Positions 51,791 to 63,389 of a stretch of 64,000 bases of DNA are shown here, one piece after another. Below the pieces are notes generated by a model. The model was not told the origin of the DNA, searched no databases, and saw nothing but the letters and a program-made list of their open reading frames with translations. The position numbers were made by a program, and so were the translations under genes. Position 1 is the first letter of the stretch. Each line of letters starts with the position of its first letter. The DNA is taken from assembly GCF_000003815.2 (NCBI RefSeq), contig NC_049995.1:16617048-16681047 (forward strand). Direction: 5' to 3'. The stretch is from Branchiostoma floridae (taxonomy: Eukaryota > Chordata > Leptocardii > Amphioxiformes > Branchiostomatidae).

Positions 51791-52498
51791 ATGTCTTGGG
51801 ATATGTTGTATAGTAATGACAAGTGCCATTGATCTGAGGACACGTCAAATGAAAGCGGATATTATTAACCAGGTTACGACAAATTCTATGGATTGTTAAA
51901 CCTTATAAGTAACGACTGTAGCGTCCAGGTTATTTGCACCTCAGAGGTTACATAGGGGATGTTTCGTACTAATAGAATATTTGATTGAGGACACAATAGA
52001 ACAATAGAGATTGTTCTGGTGTCGCCAAGGATTGGATATGCCTTGTGACTTATTTGCGTCTAATTTATAACACCTGGTAGAAAATTAGTAAGTCTATAGT
52101 CCTATTTGCACGTCACGCAGGGCCATTCTCCTACACAGAGAGACCATAGTCGTGTCGAAACTCCTTATAGGCTGAGTTAGCTAGACGTTGGGGACCGTGC
52201 GTAGAATGATGGTCAGGGCTTAAGTAAAGAAAATACACGCCAATAGAAAATATTGTTGGGGACACATTTTCACAAAAGGCAAAATGACATCAAGTCGTTG
52301 ATGTACTGACAAATTTTATATCTTGAGATATTATTATAATAATCACATTGAGGAAACGTCAAATGAAAGCGGATATTTTTATGATAACAGTCCAGGTGAC
52401 GACAAATTCTATTATTGTTAAACTTAATAAGTAACGACTGTAGTAATTGAACAAAGGTTATTTGTACTGAAGAAGTTTAATGAGGGAAGTTGCGTAAG

Positions 52499-52740
52499 GT
52501 GCACTCTCACTGCACATGCGTCACGCTCGCGTCACTGCGGGGTTCGAAAGATACTCAACGAGTTTCAGAGATAAAGAACGAATTTTCTTCCATTTTGTGT
52601 ATTTTGTCGTCTTCTAAGTCATACATTTACGTGTTACGCAATATCTAAATTATAAATAAATCGGAGGAAAAAAAACAGTGACGCAAGTGAACGAACCCCG
52701 CAGTGACGCAGGCTTGACGCAAGTGTAGTGAGAGTGCACC
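52499..52740. mobile_element. MITE related to 22244-22496
   Basis: Ends GGTGCACTCTCACT and AGTGAGAGTGCACC. Interior TCAACGAGTTTCAGAGATAAAG and TTACGCAATATCTAAATTATA align with the 22-kb copy. No clear target duplication. Confidence 0.85.
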
Positions 52741-54728
52741 TGTACTAATAGAATATGCGATTGAGGGCACACTATAGATGGAAAGGAGGATTGGTCGGAC
52801 GTCGTCAAGGTTATGGTAGGCTTATCTAACTTATAACACCTGGATGAAAGCGATGTGTCTAGTTCTTATTGGATACAAATTATTTGCACTTCAAGGATTA
52901 AGTATAGGAAATCCACGCTAATAGAAAATATGATTGGGGACAAATCTTAATAAAATGCAAGATGACATGAAGCTGTTGACAAATCTTATGGAATGTTAAA
53001 TGTAATCAAACCAAGTACAGAAAAGTGACGTTTCTGATCCAGATGGTTCTATAGGGGATATACAAGGGGTATTTCGTGCTAATCGAATATGTGATTGAGG
53101 GCACACTACATAAAAGAGAGGATTGTCTGAAGCCACCAAAGTATTGATATATTGTATGCCTTATTTGCGTCTAATTTATAACACCTGAAAGAAAGTAATT
53201 TCTACTAGTACTTCAAGGCTTAAGTGTAGGAAATAATCGCTAATAGAAATTATAATTTGGGACACATTTTAATAAAAGCCAATATGACATAAAGTCAATT
53301 ATGTGCTTACAAATTTAATATCTTGGGGTATGTTGTACTAATAAGAAGTGCCATTTAAGACACTTTAATAAAAGCGGAGATCAAAATCTATTACTTGTTA
53401 AGCCTAATAAGTAGCGACTGTAGCGCTAAGGTTATTTGTAGTCAGAGGTTAAATAAGGGATGTTCCATACTAATAGAATATGTGATTGAAGACACGCTAG
53501 ATAAATGGGAGGGTAACCCTAAGTCACTAAGGTGCCAATATTATATGTTATGGCTTTGTTGTATCTAACTTAGAACACCTGACCGAAATGCGTCACATGC
53601 GTCTAATCCTAAAATGTAATTGTACGCCAAGGCTAAAGGAAGGAAAATCCTCACTACTAGAAAATGATTGAGAACACATTTTTAATAAATATTAAGATGA
53701 CATGTTTTCGATGATGTGCCGACAAATTTGATGTCTTGCGATACGTTGTACTACTAAGAAGTGCCATTAAAGACACGCCAATAAAAGTGGAGATCACCGT
53801 CAAGGTGATGACAAAGTCTATCATATGTTAAACCTAATAAGTATCGACTGTAGCGCCAAGGTTATTTATAATCAGATGATACATAAGGGATGTTCCGGAC
53901 TATAGTACAAATAAGATTTCAAGACACGCTAGATAAAAGAGAGGGTGGCCTGATACCGTCAAGGTGCTGATATATACTTTATGGCTTGGTTATATGCAAG
54001 TTAGAACACCTGAAAAACAATGCGTCTAGTACTGCAATTCATTTGTACCTATAGCTAGAGGGCGAAGATTCAGGACACGCTAGATGAAAAACGATAAGTT
54101 GAAGCCTTAAATGTGCCAACATATGTTATGTCTTATTTTTATCTGATTTTTTAACTGCTAGAAAAGTGTTGCATTCGTCTAGCTAGTCCTACCTAGAGGG
54201 TGACTTTAAACACGTTAAATGGAAAAAAAGATGGTTTTAAGTCGTTAAGGTGCCAATATATGTCATGGCATATTCTTTATTTATGACACCTGAACTACTG
54301 CGTCTAGTCATGGAAATCATGTGTGCTTATAGCGTTAGATAAAAGAAATCTAATAGATACTAATGGAATTTTTCATGGGTGACACGTTTAATAAAAGAGG
54401 CGATATGCTTAAGTCGTTGAGGTGTTGACAAATTTCACGTCTTTTTAAATTTGATTTAAATAACTGCAAGAAAAGTAAGAAATCCAGTATTGCAATTCAT
54501 GTCTACCTTAAGGGTTTATTTTCTTATTTATTCGGCTGGCAATTACAGGCAGCAAAGGTTGCTCAACTAGCCGAGGACATTACAAAGGACTGGCCTTGGA
54601 CAACGCAAGGTTACGTAAGGGAAAATCCATACTTATAGAACGTATAAGTGTGGACATATCAAATAAAAGGGAAGGTTACATCTTGTCGTTAAGGTACCGA
54701 CAAATCTTCTTAAATCTGATTGAGGCTT

Positions 54729-54982
54729 GTTTTTTTAAAAAAAAAGCTTTTGGACAAACGAGCACAATGCAGCACTGCTCTTAATTATTTTAACAGTGCC
54801 AATATACAAAGTACAGACAGAAGGTAAATTTTACCTCCCCAACCGAAGTCAGGTACGCACTTTTACACCTGGGTGGAGTGAGGTACGTCTTTTCTAACGG
54901 GCGCAACGTCGGAGGCACGGCAAGTATCGAACTCGGGACCTCTAGGTTCCGAGCCCAACACTCAATCAATTACACCACCCAT
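54729..54982 (-). mobile_element. tRNA-derived SINE, damaged
   Basis: Same family as 42813-43100: GAGTTCGATACTTGCC in place of an intact B-box, CACCCAGGTGTAAAAGTGCG, and a tail with GTTTGTCCAAAAGC then an A-run. It lies at the right end of the 4-kb array. Confidence 0.82.
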
Positions 54983-54984
54983 GA

Positions 54985-55670
54985 AACAACGACCACACTT
55001 TTAGTAACAAGACGAAAAGCACTCACCTAAACCAAAGTGCCGTCCGATCTTCCAAACACCTCAGCACAACCACCAGCCGGTCTACTGTTGTGGTAAGACC
55101 CGGAGACGCGCTTGCCTTGCCTCGCGCCCGGAGTATCAGTCAGAACGTCAGGCGCCGTGATTTCCTCTCAATTTCAGCTGCGCTGAACCGCGAAGCAAAG
55201 GCTGCGACTCGCCAATCTGTTAGGAAGGAAAGGCAATAAATGTCTTTGCTTCGATGAACCTTTTCCAGCCAAATACCATCTTGGATCTCATGTAATGTCT
55301 TTCTAACACACGACGAACTTTACAAAGCCCAATGTAAGCAGGGTTAGCTGTAGAGGAAAAATCCAGAAAACTCATCAGGGTGGTAGAACATAGGATTTGT
55401 TAGTTTTCTTCTTGCACAAGTAGGAACGTCTCTTACCTGCGTACGTTTTAAGCGCCACCTACATCGGTTGCATATAGCGATGAGAAGCAGCACTCCTACA
55501 GAGATGCCTGACAGAAGAAGTTACCTATCGAAAAAAAAAACTCTCCAATATCCTACGCAGAGGAATTTTTTCAATGTGACATGAGATGCAGGAGAACTTC
55601 TGTGTGCGATAGTACGATGTTCACCAACCCTGGCTAAGACAGATCTGTGGCAATCTCCGTCACCATGCCA
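54985..55670. other. unassigned, relatively GC-rich stretch
   Basis: 55030-55220 is GC-richer than its surroundings (GACGCGCTTGCCTTGCCTCGC). No exon or clear core promoter can be defended. Confidence 0.3.
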
Positions 55671-55675
55671 ACCGC

Positions 55676-55683
55676 TGACGTCA
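55676..55683. promoter_or_regulatory. CRE palindrome
   Basis: TGACGTCA, flanked by CACCATGCCAAC (half of an X-box-like sequence) upstream, much like the pair at 5704-5731. Context for a gene is lacking. Confidence 0.3.
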
Positions 55684-56006
55684 TGACCAATGCCACAAGA
55701 CCACGCTAATTTGTTTGCGGGTTGCGTTGCCTAGTGGCGGTTTCGCCGCAATGGTATGTGCATTTAATTGAGCAAATATAACCATGTGCATCCAAGCAGA
55801 AATGTGTGTGCGCTTTTGGTTACGTTACAGTTGCTTTCAATGACTTGAGAGAGCTTTTTCTTCGTTTTCAAAAGGTCTTTCTTCTGTATGCGTCACTCAC
55901 CTTTTTCTCATGCATGTAGCGTTAAATTTGCACATATCATAATAAATCGTTATCTGATTGATCTTGTAATGCATAGTGCGTTGAACCCCGAGGGCTCATT
56001 GCGGAC

Positions 56007-56235
56007 TTTTCTACTCTACTCTACTCTACTCTATTCTACCTATCATTTTCTATACTACTCATACCTTTTGTTCTTTTCTACCTGTTGTCGACCTATTGTA
56101 TCAAGTTCTATTCAATCTGTTATATTGTACCTGTTATATTCCACTTATTTCATACCGATCTATTCTGTTCTATATTACATTGTACATATTCTATTCTATT
56201 CTGCTATATTTTGACATATTGTTTGTTTAAACCTT
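56007..56235 (+). repeat. CTCTA/TTCTA microsatellite, degenerate
   Basis: Pure CTCTA units at about 56012-56030 decay into TTCTATTC-type sequence. Open frames across it are pyrimidine-repeat artefacts. Confidence 0.85.
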
Positions 56236-56483
56236 TATTTATTTATGTATGTATTCTGTTGTTTTCTGGCATATTCTTCTACTGTATTTACCACCTGCCT
56301 TAAGCAAGACTCTGATATAACGCTGACAACGGAATAGTCATGCCTTCAAGTACCAACCTGGGATTGATGTCTTCAAAATGTAATATTTTTTCATCACCAA
56401 GCACAGTCGGGGCATCTTCATTGGATACTGCATTTTGCACATAGATGTGAAAGGTTAGGTGCGACGGATCGTTCAGTGCAATA

Positions 56484-56575
56484 TAACCAGCTGCTGCCGC
56501 GCCGCGTGCCTGCGAAGCTGGTGTGTTATACGCCGAGGGGAAGTTATACCGGCTGTATATTTACAGATACAGAAC
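56484..56575 (+). repeat. solo copy of the 51-kb minisatellite element
   Basis: AACCAGCTGCTGCCGCGCCG leader, then GAAGCTGGTGTGTTATACGC and TTATACCGGCTGTATATTTA, one unit only. Confidence 0.88.
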
Positions 56576-57000
56576 GGATGAATGGGTAGAAAAATGACTC
56601 CGCATGACCCACATGACGAGCCAACCCTGCCGGCATGCTGACCTGGAAACCGCCAGGTCTCAGTCTGGACGTCGCGACGCCGTAAGGGACAGGAACACTA
56701 AATAATGACTATAAAGATGCGTCAAACCCAGTGGAGCATGCAGGATCAGAATGCTTCGAGTAATATCGGAATGTCGTAGAATGCCGCAAAAATGCAGTTA
56801 GAATACACTTTGAATGCCGTTCAATATTTCTCCACTTCAAATGCACCTTGAATGTTTTGAACATGACCAAAACATTCGGGACGACCTCAAGAATGTGAAC
56901 GAATCAACTGGAATACTGTGAGAATTTCTAGAATGCACACTTCGAATACCAAGGAATATACAAGGAATCTTCAAGCTTATTCTGCCTCTCGTGTGAAGGG
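56576..57000. other. unassigned DNA
   Basis: Recurrent GAATG- and GAATAC-type words near 56740-56960 hint at a decayed short-period repeat (AGAATGCCG variants). Confidence 0.4.
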
Positions 57001-57002
57001 GC

Positions 57003-57180
57003 TAATCTTCAAGCAGATTCTACAATGGCATAAGATAGAACCGAACTGGCCAAGGAGTGTAGGTAGCCAAAAGATGTACATGTGCCATTTGCGGTAGCCA
57101 AACAAACCCCTAAGCCGGCTTAACTCCTCTGCCAGCTTTTGATACTATCTTATGCTACCGTAGGATCTGCTTGGATATTA
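57003..57180. mobile_element. MITE, family E
   Basis: Ends TAATCTTCAAGCAGATTCTA and TAGGATCTGCTTGGATATTA, arms with GGCATAAGATAG against CTATCTTATGC. 178 bp, non-coding. Confidence 0.86.
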
Positions 57181-57329
57181 TAAAGGGACCGTAAATAAAG
57201 CTTAAAGATGTGCCCTTATACCCTGGAGCAGGGGAGGCTTAGGAGGTGACTGCGCATTTCCGGGTTTGATTAGCCGACAAGTCAACCGTCCTACCTCAGT
57301 TTGCACGTGTATGGATTTTTTCATCCTAA

Positions 57330-57565
57330 ATTGAGGATGCGATCTGGGAGACTAATACATCCAGGGAGACTAATGGGCTGGCTGGAAGGCGCAAAGTTGG
57401 CCGACCATACATAACCTTAAAGACAATGATAGAAAGAGACATTGAACTGTCACGGTCTAGTGTCTGCCATGAAGGACAGATCTTACTGTAAAATTGTACT
57501 TTGGACCATACTTCACTGGTGTAACCGGATGAACTATGGTGATGATGAGCATGCGTCAATAAAGG
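57330..57565 (+). pseudogene. non-LTR retrotransposon C-terminal fragment, decayed
   Basis: Plus-strand translation gives GRRKVGRPYITLKTMIERDI then ELSRSS, corresponding to the GRP.LTYID.L..D.GL block at 1435-1650. After a frame break, a GTGATGATGAGCATGCGTCA tail and AATAAAGG follow. Several stops; dead. Confidence 0.55.
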
Positions 57566-57705
57566 TTAGACATCCAGGTAATAAGATACGCCAAAAAGCA
57601 CTTACTCAAGCAACTGGATATGGTTTTGGAAACGGTCAAACGTTTAAAAAAAAAACAGTCGTTGTATTTCGTCAGCGACAATGACATTGAGGATGACTTT
57701 CTTTT
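57562..57705 (+). repeat. family A terminus joined to family C arm
   Basis: AGGTTAGACATCCAGGTAATA leads into GCCAAAAAGCACTTACTCAAGCAACTGG and CGTCAGCGACAATGACA. The same A-then-C order as at 4754/5031 and 5216/5222 suggests that these two motifs belong to one larger element. Confidence 0.7.
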
Positions 57706-58010
57706 TGTTCCTGATGTTTCTAAATGCGTGGTTTGGTGGCATCGTGCCAATCAGGCATTGATTTTATTAACAAGGAAGAACAAAGACAATTAGATAAGCA
57801 ATGACACCCATGTGGGCACTGAAGAATGGAACGGTTTTACTATCGAACTACATGAAAATGTAACAAAATTTGATTAGGATACATTACCAACGCACGTTTG
57901 AATGGCAACATTTTTTCTGAAAGTATTGTCATTCAGCTTCATACGGATGGTTTGTGATAATCAGTTCTTGACATATTGTTATTTTTGTGAAATCGTATAC
58001 TGCTGGGTTT
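57706..58010. other. unassigned DNA
   Basis: No supported feature. Confidence 0.3.
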
Positions 58011-58014
58011 TCTA

Positions 58015-58206
58015 GACTCCATAGCAGGCTGTCTAAGACCTTTTTTTGGCTCATAATACACTTGCTGGTCATTTCTTTTTGTACTGGGTCGCTGATTGCC
58101 AATAAATCAGCAAAGGCCGGCAATCAGCGATCCAGTACAAAAAGAAAGGGCCAGCACATGTGTATTATGAGCAAAAAAAGGCCTTAGACAGCCTGCTATG
58201 GAGGCT
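58015..58206. mobile_element. 192-bp snap-back palindrome, family I
   Basis: Left arm 58015-58101 (CTCCATAGCAGGCTGTCTAA...) and right arm 58116-58206 (...TTAGACAGCCTGCTATGGAG) pair with few mismatches around a 14-nt loop. A partial right arm lies at 48641. Non-coding. Confidence 0.9.
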
Positions 58207-58770
58207 ATATAGGGTTTTCATTATTCACAGCACATACGGGTGTCTGTGAATTTTTGCTTGAACCTTTCTTATCAAATCGTAAAGCCAATACTAATGAACT
58301 ACATGGAAATACTAACATGGTACAAATTTGATTAGTATACAGTGGGGAAGCAAGTGCTCTTGATAACATACCGTTCGGAAATGGTTGTCAATGGTTACTC
58401 TAATAAGATTTGTCACATACTGTTTTTAGTTGATTTGTTTTGTGCTTTCATTCCTCAGAGAAAGGACGAGTGTCGTAATAATTAACCGTAGAACCAAAAG
58501 TATAAATGGCATGCTAGACTCAATATGTTGATTTATTCATACCTGTAAAAATCCATATATGTCTGTCTAGTTTTACTATAAGTAGTTGTTATACATGATG
58601 ACCTTACGAAAGTCGCTGTACTTTTGTCGTGTCAATAAAGATTTCTCTGTTATTAATTGCTTGCTTAATTTAATTTCAGTCATTCTTTGTAACGTTAAAT
58701 CAAGTTTTGAAAGTCATGTAGATCGACATGCAGTCCACAAACGTGGAAAAATGCCCCGCAAAAACAACAA
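58207..58770. other. unassigned DNA
   Basis: No supported feature. Confidence 0.3.
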
Positions 58771-58780
58771 CCCAAAGTTC

Positions 58781-59007
58781 GTGCGAAGTGGCGTCTGGCG
58801 TGGCGTAACTGGTAGAGCTTTCGGCTCGGAATCTAGAGGTCCTGAGTTCGATTCCCACCGTGCCCCGACGTTGTGCCCTTGGGAAAGGCACTTTACACGA
58901 CTTTCCTTCTGTCTGTACCGTGTAGGTGACATTGTTAATATAAGTTACAAAAACTTGAGTGCAGTGCCACATTGTCCTCGTCTGTCCAAAAGCAAATAGA
59001 AAAAAAC
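58781..59007 (+). mobile_element. tRNA-derived SINE with target duplication
   Basis: A-box-like TGGCGTAACTGGTAGAG, B-box-like GAGTTCGATTCCC, TTGTGCCCTTGGGAAAGGCA, and a tail ending GTCCAAAAGCAAATAG then an A run. CCCAAAGTTC is repeated at 58771-58780 and 59008-59017. Compared with 42813 it lacks the central CACCCAGG...GGGGAGG block, an internal deletion. Confidence 0.88.
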
Positions 59008-59017
59008 CCCAAAGTTC

Positions 59018-59486
59018 CAAAATTATATATCAAGCTTAACTTATATTCTACTCAAGAAGGTTTGTCTTCGGGCTTAATCTTGTCGTTTCGTTTGAAGCAT
59101 ACGTTACCAGAGTTGAGTTGATGTGTACATGCATTCAATGAGAAGTATAAATGTATGTATATGTTGGCAACCAATATCAGCTAAGCTGGCTGTGTTTGCC
59201 ATGTATTGCATTGTCTTCAATTTCAATAAATCTAAATGATAAGTTTTATTGCAAGTCTAACTCTAAGAACCTGATTGCCATTCTAGTTAGTTTACCTGGG
59301 CCCCATAAACTCGCTCTTCCCCATCTTATATAAGAGCCCCAAGACTGACCCTCAGGGCTAAAACTTCTCAGGTTCGACAATTCAGACGTCTAAGACTATC
59401 ATCAAACAGTCTTTAAAGCAATCCATCAGTACCCCTCTGGAGAAATCTAACACGCAGAAGGATCTTAAAGTATGGACCTCTCTGCT
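59018..59486. other. unassigned DNA
   Basis: No supported feature. CATCTTATATAAGAGCCCC near 59322-59340 is TATA-like but has no following gene. Confidence 0.3.
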
Positions 59487-59943
59487 NNNNNNNNNNNNNN
59501 NNNNNNNNNNNNNNNNNNNNNNNNNNNNNNNNNNNNNNNNNNNNNNNNNNNNNNNNNNNNNNNNNNNNNNNNNNNNNNNNNNNNNNNNNNNNNNNNNNNN
59601 NNNNNNNNNNNNNNNNNNNNNNNNNNNNNNNNNNNNNNNNNNNNNNNNNNNNNNNNNNNNNNNNNNNNNNNNNNNNNNNNNNNNNNNNNNNNNNNNNNNN
59701 NNNNNNNNNNNNNNNNNNNNNNNNNNNNNNNNNNNNNNNNNNNNNNNNNNNNNNNNNNNNNNNNNNNNNNNNNNNNNNNNNNNNNNNNNNNNNNNNNNNN
59801 NNNNNNNNNNNNNNNNNNNNNNNNNNNNNNNNNNNNNNNNNNNNNNNNNNNNNNNNNNNNNNNNNNNNNNNNNNNNNNNNNNNNNNNNNNNNNNNNNNNN
59901 NNNNNNNNNNNNNNNNNNNNNNNNNNNNNNNNNNNNNNNNNNN
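59487..59943. other. assembly gap (457 N)
   Basis: 457 undetermined bases. Reading frames shown across it would be meaningless. Confidence 0.99.
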
Positions 59944-60420
59944 GAAACAGAATGATTACATGGATTTATGTATTTCAATCAATGGTAGCTAAATAAACTC
60001 GACAGCAAACGTCAGGAATTATTGCACACTGAAGAAGAATTTACGTGGAGCTTGAAATGTATGAGAATACAAGTAGGATATAGGGACATGACTTATTCTA
60101 AGGGAGTAGACAGTGACGAACTTTAAAACATGTCTGGAATTGTGCCAATATGGCGCTAAGAGGATTCGATGTTGAGCACAAAAGCCAGGTGAAAAGAATC
60201 CGTACGATTAGCTATCATCGCTGGCTTATATCATATTACAGCAACTTAAAGGGCCAGACGGGTGCGTCGAGATCTTTTATAGGAACTTTTATAGCCTCAT
60301 GAAATACCTTTAGTATGGGCGGATAGCCAGAAAATCTTATTTGGGCCCATTCAGACCAGACGAGGGAAACAATCTGAAGTTCCAAGTTCAGAGCACACGA
60401 TAGGGCAATAACCTAAGTAT
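59944..60420. other. unassigned DNA
   Basis: No supported feature. Confidence 0.3.
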
Positions 60421-60427
60421 ACTAGAA

Positions 60428-60520
60428 GAAGAAGAACTTTATTGCATGACAGCTGTAGAGGATACAGTGTTTGGCAACTTGTACATACAATACATACATA
60501 CAGAACAGTTTAACTACATG
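60428..60520 (-). mobile_element. LINE 3' tail, minus orientation
   Basis: Read on the minus strand: GTACAAGTTGCCAAACACTG, CTACAGCTGTCATGCAATAA then AGTTCTTCTTCTTC. CAATAAAGTTCTTCTT-type ends are typical of LINE 3' ends in this sequence. Confidence 0.5.
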
Positions 60521-60834
60521 AGTTACTAGTATCTAAAAATCCAAGAAACTAATCTCTTTTACACATGGTATGTAGTATTAACAATCAGGCTAGCATTATA
60601 TGCTGGTTCGAATTCAGGACAGTATAATATTGTCACGTTTTTATGAGTTATATATAAATTGACTGACATAGGTAGATATATCAGCAGGACATGTTAGTAA
60701 CATATTAAACATTTCTGTCTTGGTAGGTGATAACATATAGGAGCACTGAATATATACACGTCTTCAGACGTACAAAGACTTACAGAAACATTGAATTTGA
60801 AAAAAAGACTTATATTTTCTGGTCAATACTAGAC

Positions 60835-61455
60835 GCCCAACGTTTCTTTCTATTTCAAGGAAAGCAAGGAGTGTGAACTTGTGGCTGCCATGCGCGCCCA
60901 ATAATTCACTTTCTTTGCTAAAACCTTTTTCTAGGTCACAAAAAGGAAAGCCAGTGACATGGCGGATACCACGATTTCCAAATGATTCACTTTTTTACTT
61001 AAACCCTTTTTCTATGTCACGGAAAGTAAAGAGAGTGAAATGATGGATGCCCAAACAATCCGCTTTCTTTGATAAATCCCCCATTCCAAGTGACGGGAAG
61101 TGAAGAGAGTGGCATTGTGGATACCATGATTTCCAAACAATTCACTTTCTTTACTCAAACCCTTTTTTTTCTTATTCACGAAAACCCAAAAGTAAAGGGA
61201 GTGAAATGGCGAATGACATGATTTCCAGATAATCCGCTTTTTCTACTAAAATCCCTTTTTCTAGTTCACGAGAAGTAAAGAGAGTGTAATGGCGGATGCC
61301 ACGGCTTCCAAATAATTCACTTTCTTTGTTGTTCTAGTTTAAGGTAAGTAAAGAGAGCAAAATGGCAGATGCCGCGATTTTAGTAAAACCCTTCTAAGTC
61401 ATAGAAAGTAAAGAGAGTGAACGGTTGATGCCACGATATCAAAATATATTCCGCT
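60835..61455 (+). repeat. degenerate minisatellite, about 90-bp unit
   Basis: AGTAAAGAGAGTG.AATGGCGGATGCCACGATTTCC and ATAATTCACTTTCTTTGCTAAAACCC, then TTTTTCTAGTTCACG, recur about 7 times. Confidence 0.88.
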
Positions 61456-61880
61456 TTCTTTTCTCAAGCATCTCGATCGATTGTTCACGACTCCTGATAT
61501 TGGCTGTGTATGTAGGAGGATGCTATAATATGGAAATGGATGCTTTTGATACACTTGCAGCATCCAAAATAGGCTGTGGAGCTTAGGATGTACCGTGTTT
61601 GATTAATGACAATGCGGGACACTTACAGAAGAGTAGTTGGCTATCATCTTTCACTATGGTCATTAATAGCCGGCAAAGCGCCATTTTCCTGCCACACGTC
61701 TTCATCAAAGTCCACTCAACGATCATCGGAGCGGTGCTGATGTCATTAACTACCCCATTCTCTCAATGAGCACGGCATAATAGCGGTAGATTTATCTGTA
61801 GTTTCCGGGAATCCACGGTATCTAAACGGTGAGAGGAAGTGGGGCTGAAAGCGTGAAAGCCCGCTGAGTTCCAGGAATAT
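61456..61880. other. unassigned DNA
   Basis: No supported feature. Confidence 0.3.
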
Positions 61881-61884
61881 GTTT

Positions 61885-62625
61885 CCTCTGATGTCTGAGA
61901 GGCTGTCTGATCTCCTCAGCACGGGAGATTAAAGGGAAAGTGAAAGTGAAGATGTTCCAGGAAGATGCTCGATTTGGTAACTGATTCCGAGGAAGGCTGA
62001 CCTCCTCAGGACGGAATATTAAAGAGAAAGTGAAATTAAAGATGGTCCAGGGAGATGCTCCCTCTGGTGAGTAATACTGGGGCTGTCCAATCTCCTCAGG
62101 AGGGGATATTAAAGAGAAAGTGAAATTAAAGATGTTCCGGGAAGATGCTCCTTGTGGTCAGTGATGTTGATCCGATGCTGTCTGACATCCTCAAGACGGT
62201 GTATAAAAGGAAAAGTGAAAGTGAAGATGTTCCAGGAAGATGCTCGATCTGGTAACTGATTCCGAGGAAGTCCGACCTCCTCAGGACGGACTATCAAAGA
62301 GAAAGTGAAATTAAAGACGGTCCAGGAAGATACTCCCTCTGGTGAGTAATACTGAGGCTGTCCAATCTCCTCAGGAGGGGATATTAAAGAGAAAGCGAAA
62401 TTAAAGATGTTCGGGAAAGATTCTCCTTCTGGTCAGTGATGTTGATCCGTGAGACCTCCCCAGGACGGAGTATAAAAGAGAAAGTGAAATTAAAGATGTT
62501 CCGGAAAGATTCTCTATGGTAACTGATACTGATAAATTCTGAGTTCCTCATGAAGGAATATCAGAGAGAAAGTGAAAGCTAAGATGTCCCAGGAAGATGC
62601 TCGCTCTGGTGAGTGATGAGTTTGT
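61885..62625 (+). repeat. minisatellite, about 85-100-bp unit
   Basis: GAGAAAGTGAAATTAAAGATG followed by GTTCCAGGAAGATGCTC and CTGGT..GTGAT recurs about 8 times, with CTCCTCAGGACGG between units. A higher-order pairing is visible: the unit pair at 61960-62130 is repeated at 62245-62410. A single unit lies far away at 43125. Confidence 0.92.
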
Positions 62626-62839
62626 TTAAAACAATAGAAAGGTCTGGAAAGAACGTGCCCAAAATTCTCAATCAGACTTCCCTTCTTCATGAAGCGTTTT
62701 CATCAAGACTTTCTAAACTAGTGAACAGTTTTGTCTTCAATCGATCGTTCTTAACCTTACTTGATACAAAATAATGACAAAAACGTCCCCTTTATAATAG
62801 TCTGTCACACTTAACATTGAAATAGTTGTTAAAAGTATA

Positions 62840-63165
62840 TTTTAGTACGATAATACCGGAACTGTTCCTGGACTTGGTAGACCCTGGGACGAGAGAGAAA
62901 ATTGACTGTCTTATCAGTACCCTCAACACAAAGCTTCAGGAAGGTATTGAAGGTTAAGGGCAATGTTACGAACTTCATAAATGGCTTGGCAGTTTAAGGG
63001 TTTACTTAACTTAAGAATATTCCAGTACAAAAACACCGAAGCTGTGCCTGGACTTTGTAGACCCACGGACGACAGAGTAAATTGACTGTCTTATCAGTAC
63101 CTTCGCCACAAAACTTAAGGAGAAGTTACGGAAGGTATTTAAAGTGAAGGTCAATGTTACGAACT
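62840..63165 (+). repeat. two-copy tandem repeat, about 187-bp unit
   Basis: CTGTTCCTGGACTTGGTAGACC, AAATTGACTGTCTTATCAGT and GGTCAATGTTACGAACT.CATAAA occur at 62858-62982 and 63041-63172. Confidence 0.88.
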
Positions 63166-63389
63166 CCATAAAGTGCATTTAGCCTTATCGCAGTCCGACA
63201 CACAGGCGAGCATTTTGTGACGGTATTGAAAGAGCTCCGCTTGGAGAATTGTTTACGACGCATCCGTGTCGCTCCATTTAGCCCTGTAATTAAACATTGT
63301 CCACAGAGCTTATTCTAAACTATCATCCGTATCATCCGATTCATATTCGAGCTATGCCTAAATTGAAAACGTTATATCATCACGATACA

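Larger units (their letters stand above)
50740..54720 (+). repeat. 4-kb degenerate tandem array, about 170-185-bp unit
   Basis: Units share GATTGAGGACAC....ATAAAAG.GA, GTCACCAAGGTG.CGATA, TTCTATGGCTTATTAA.CCT and AA.ACTAATAGAATAT. More than 20 units can be traced, increasingly diverged rightward. Three later insertions interrupt or end it (51470, 52499, 54729). Confidence 0.85.

Noticed and set aside
59382-59996. 198- and 174-codon ORFs
   Set aside because: Almost entirely undetermined bases across the 457-N gap.
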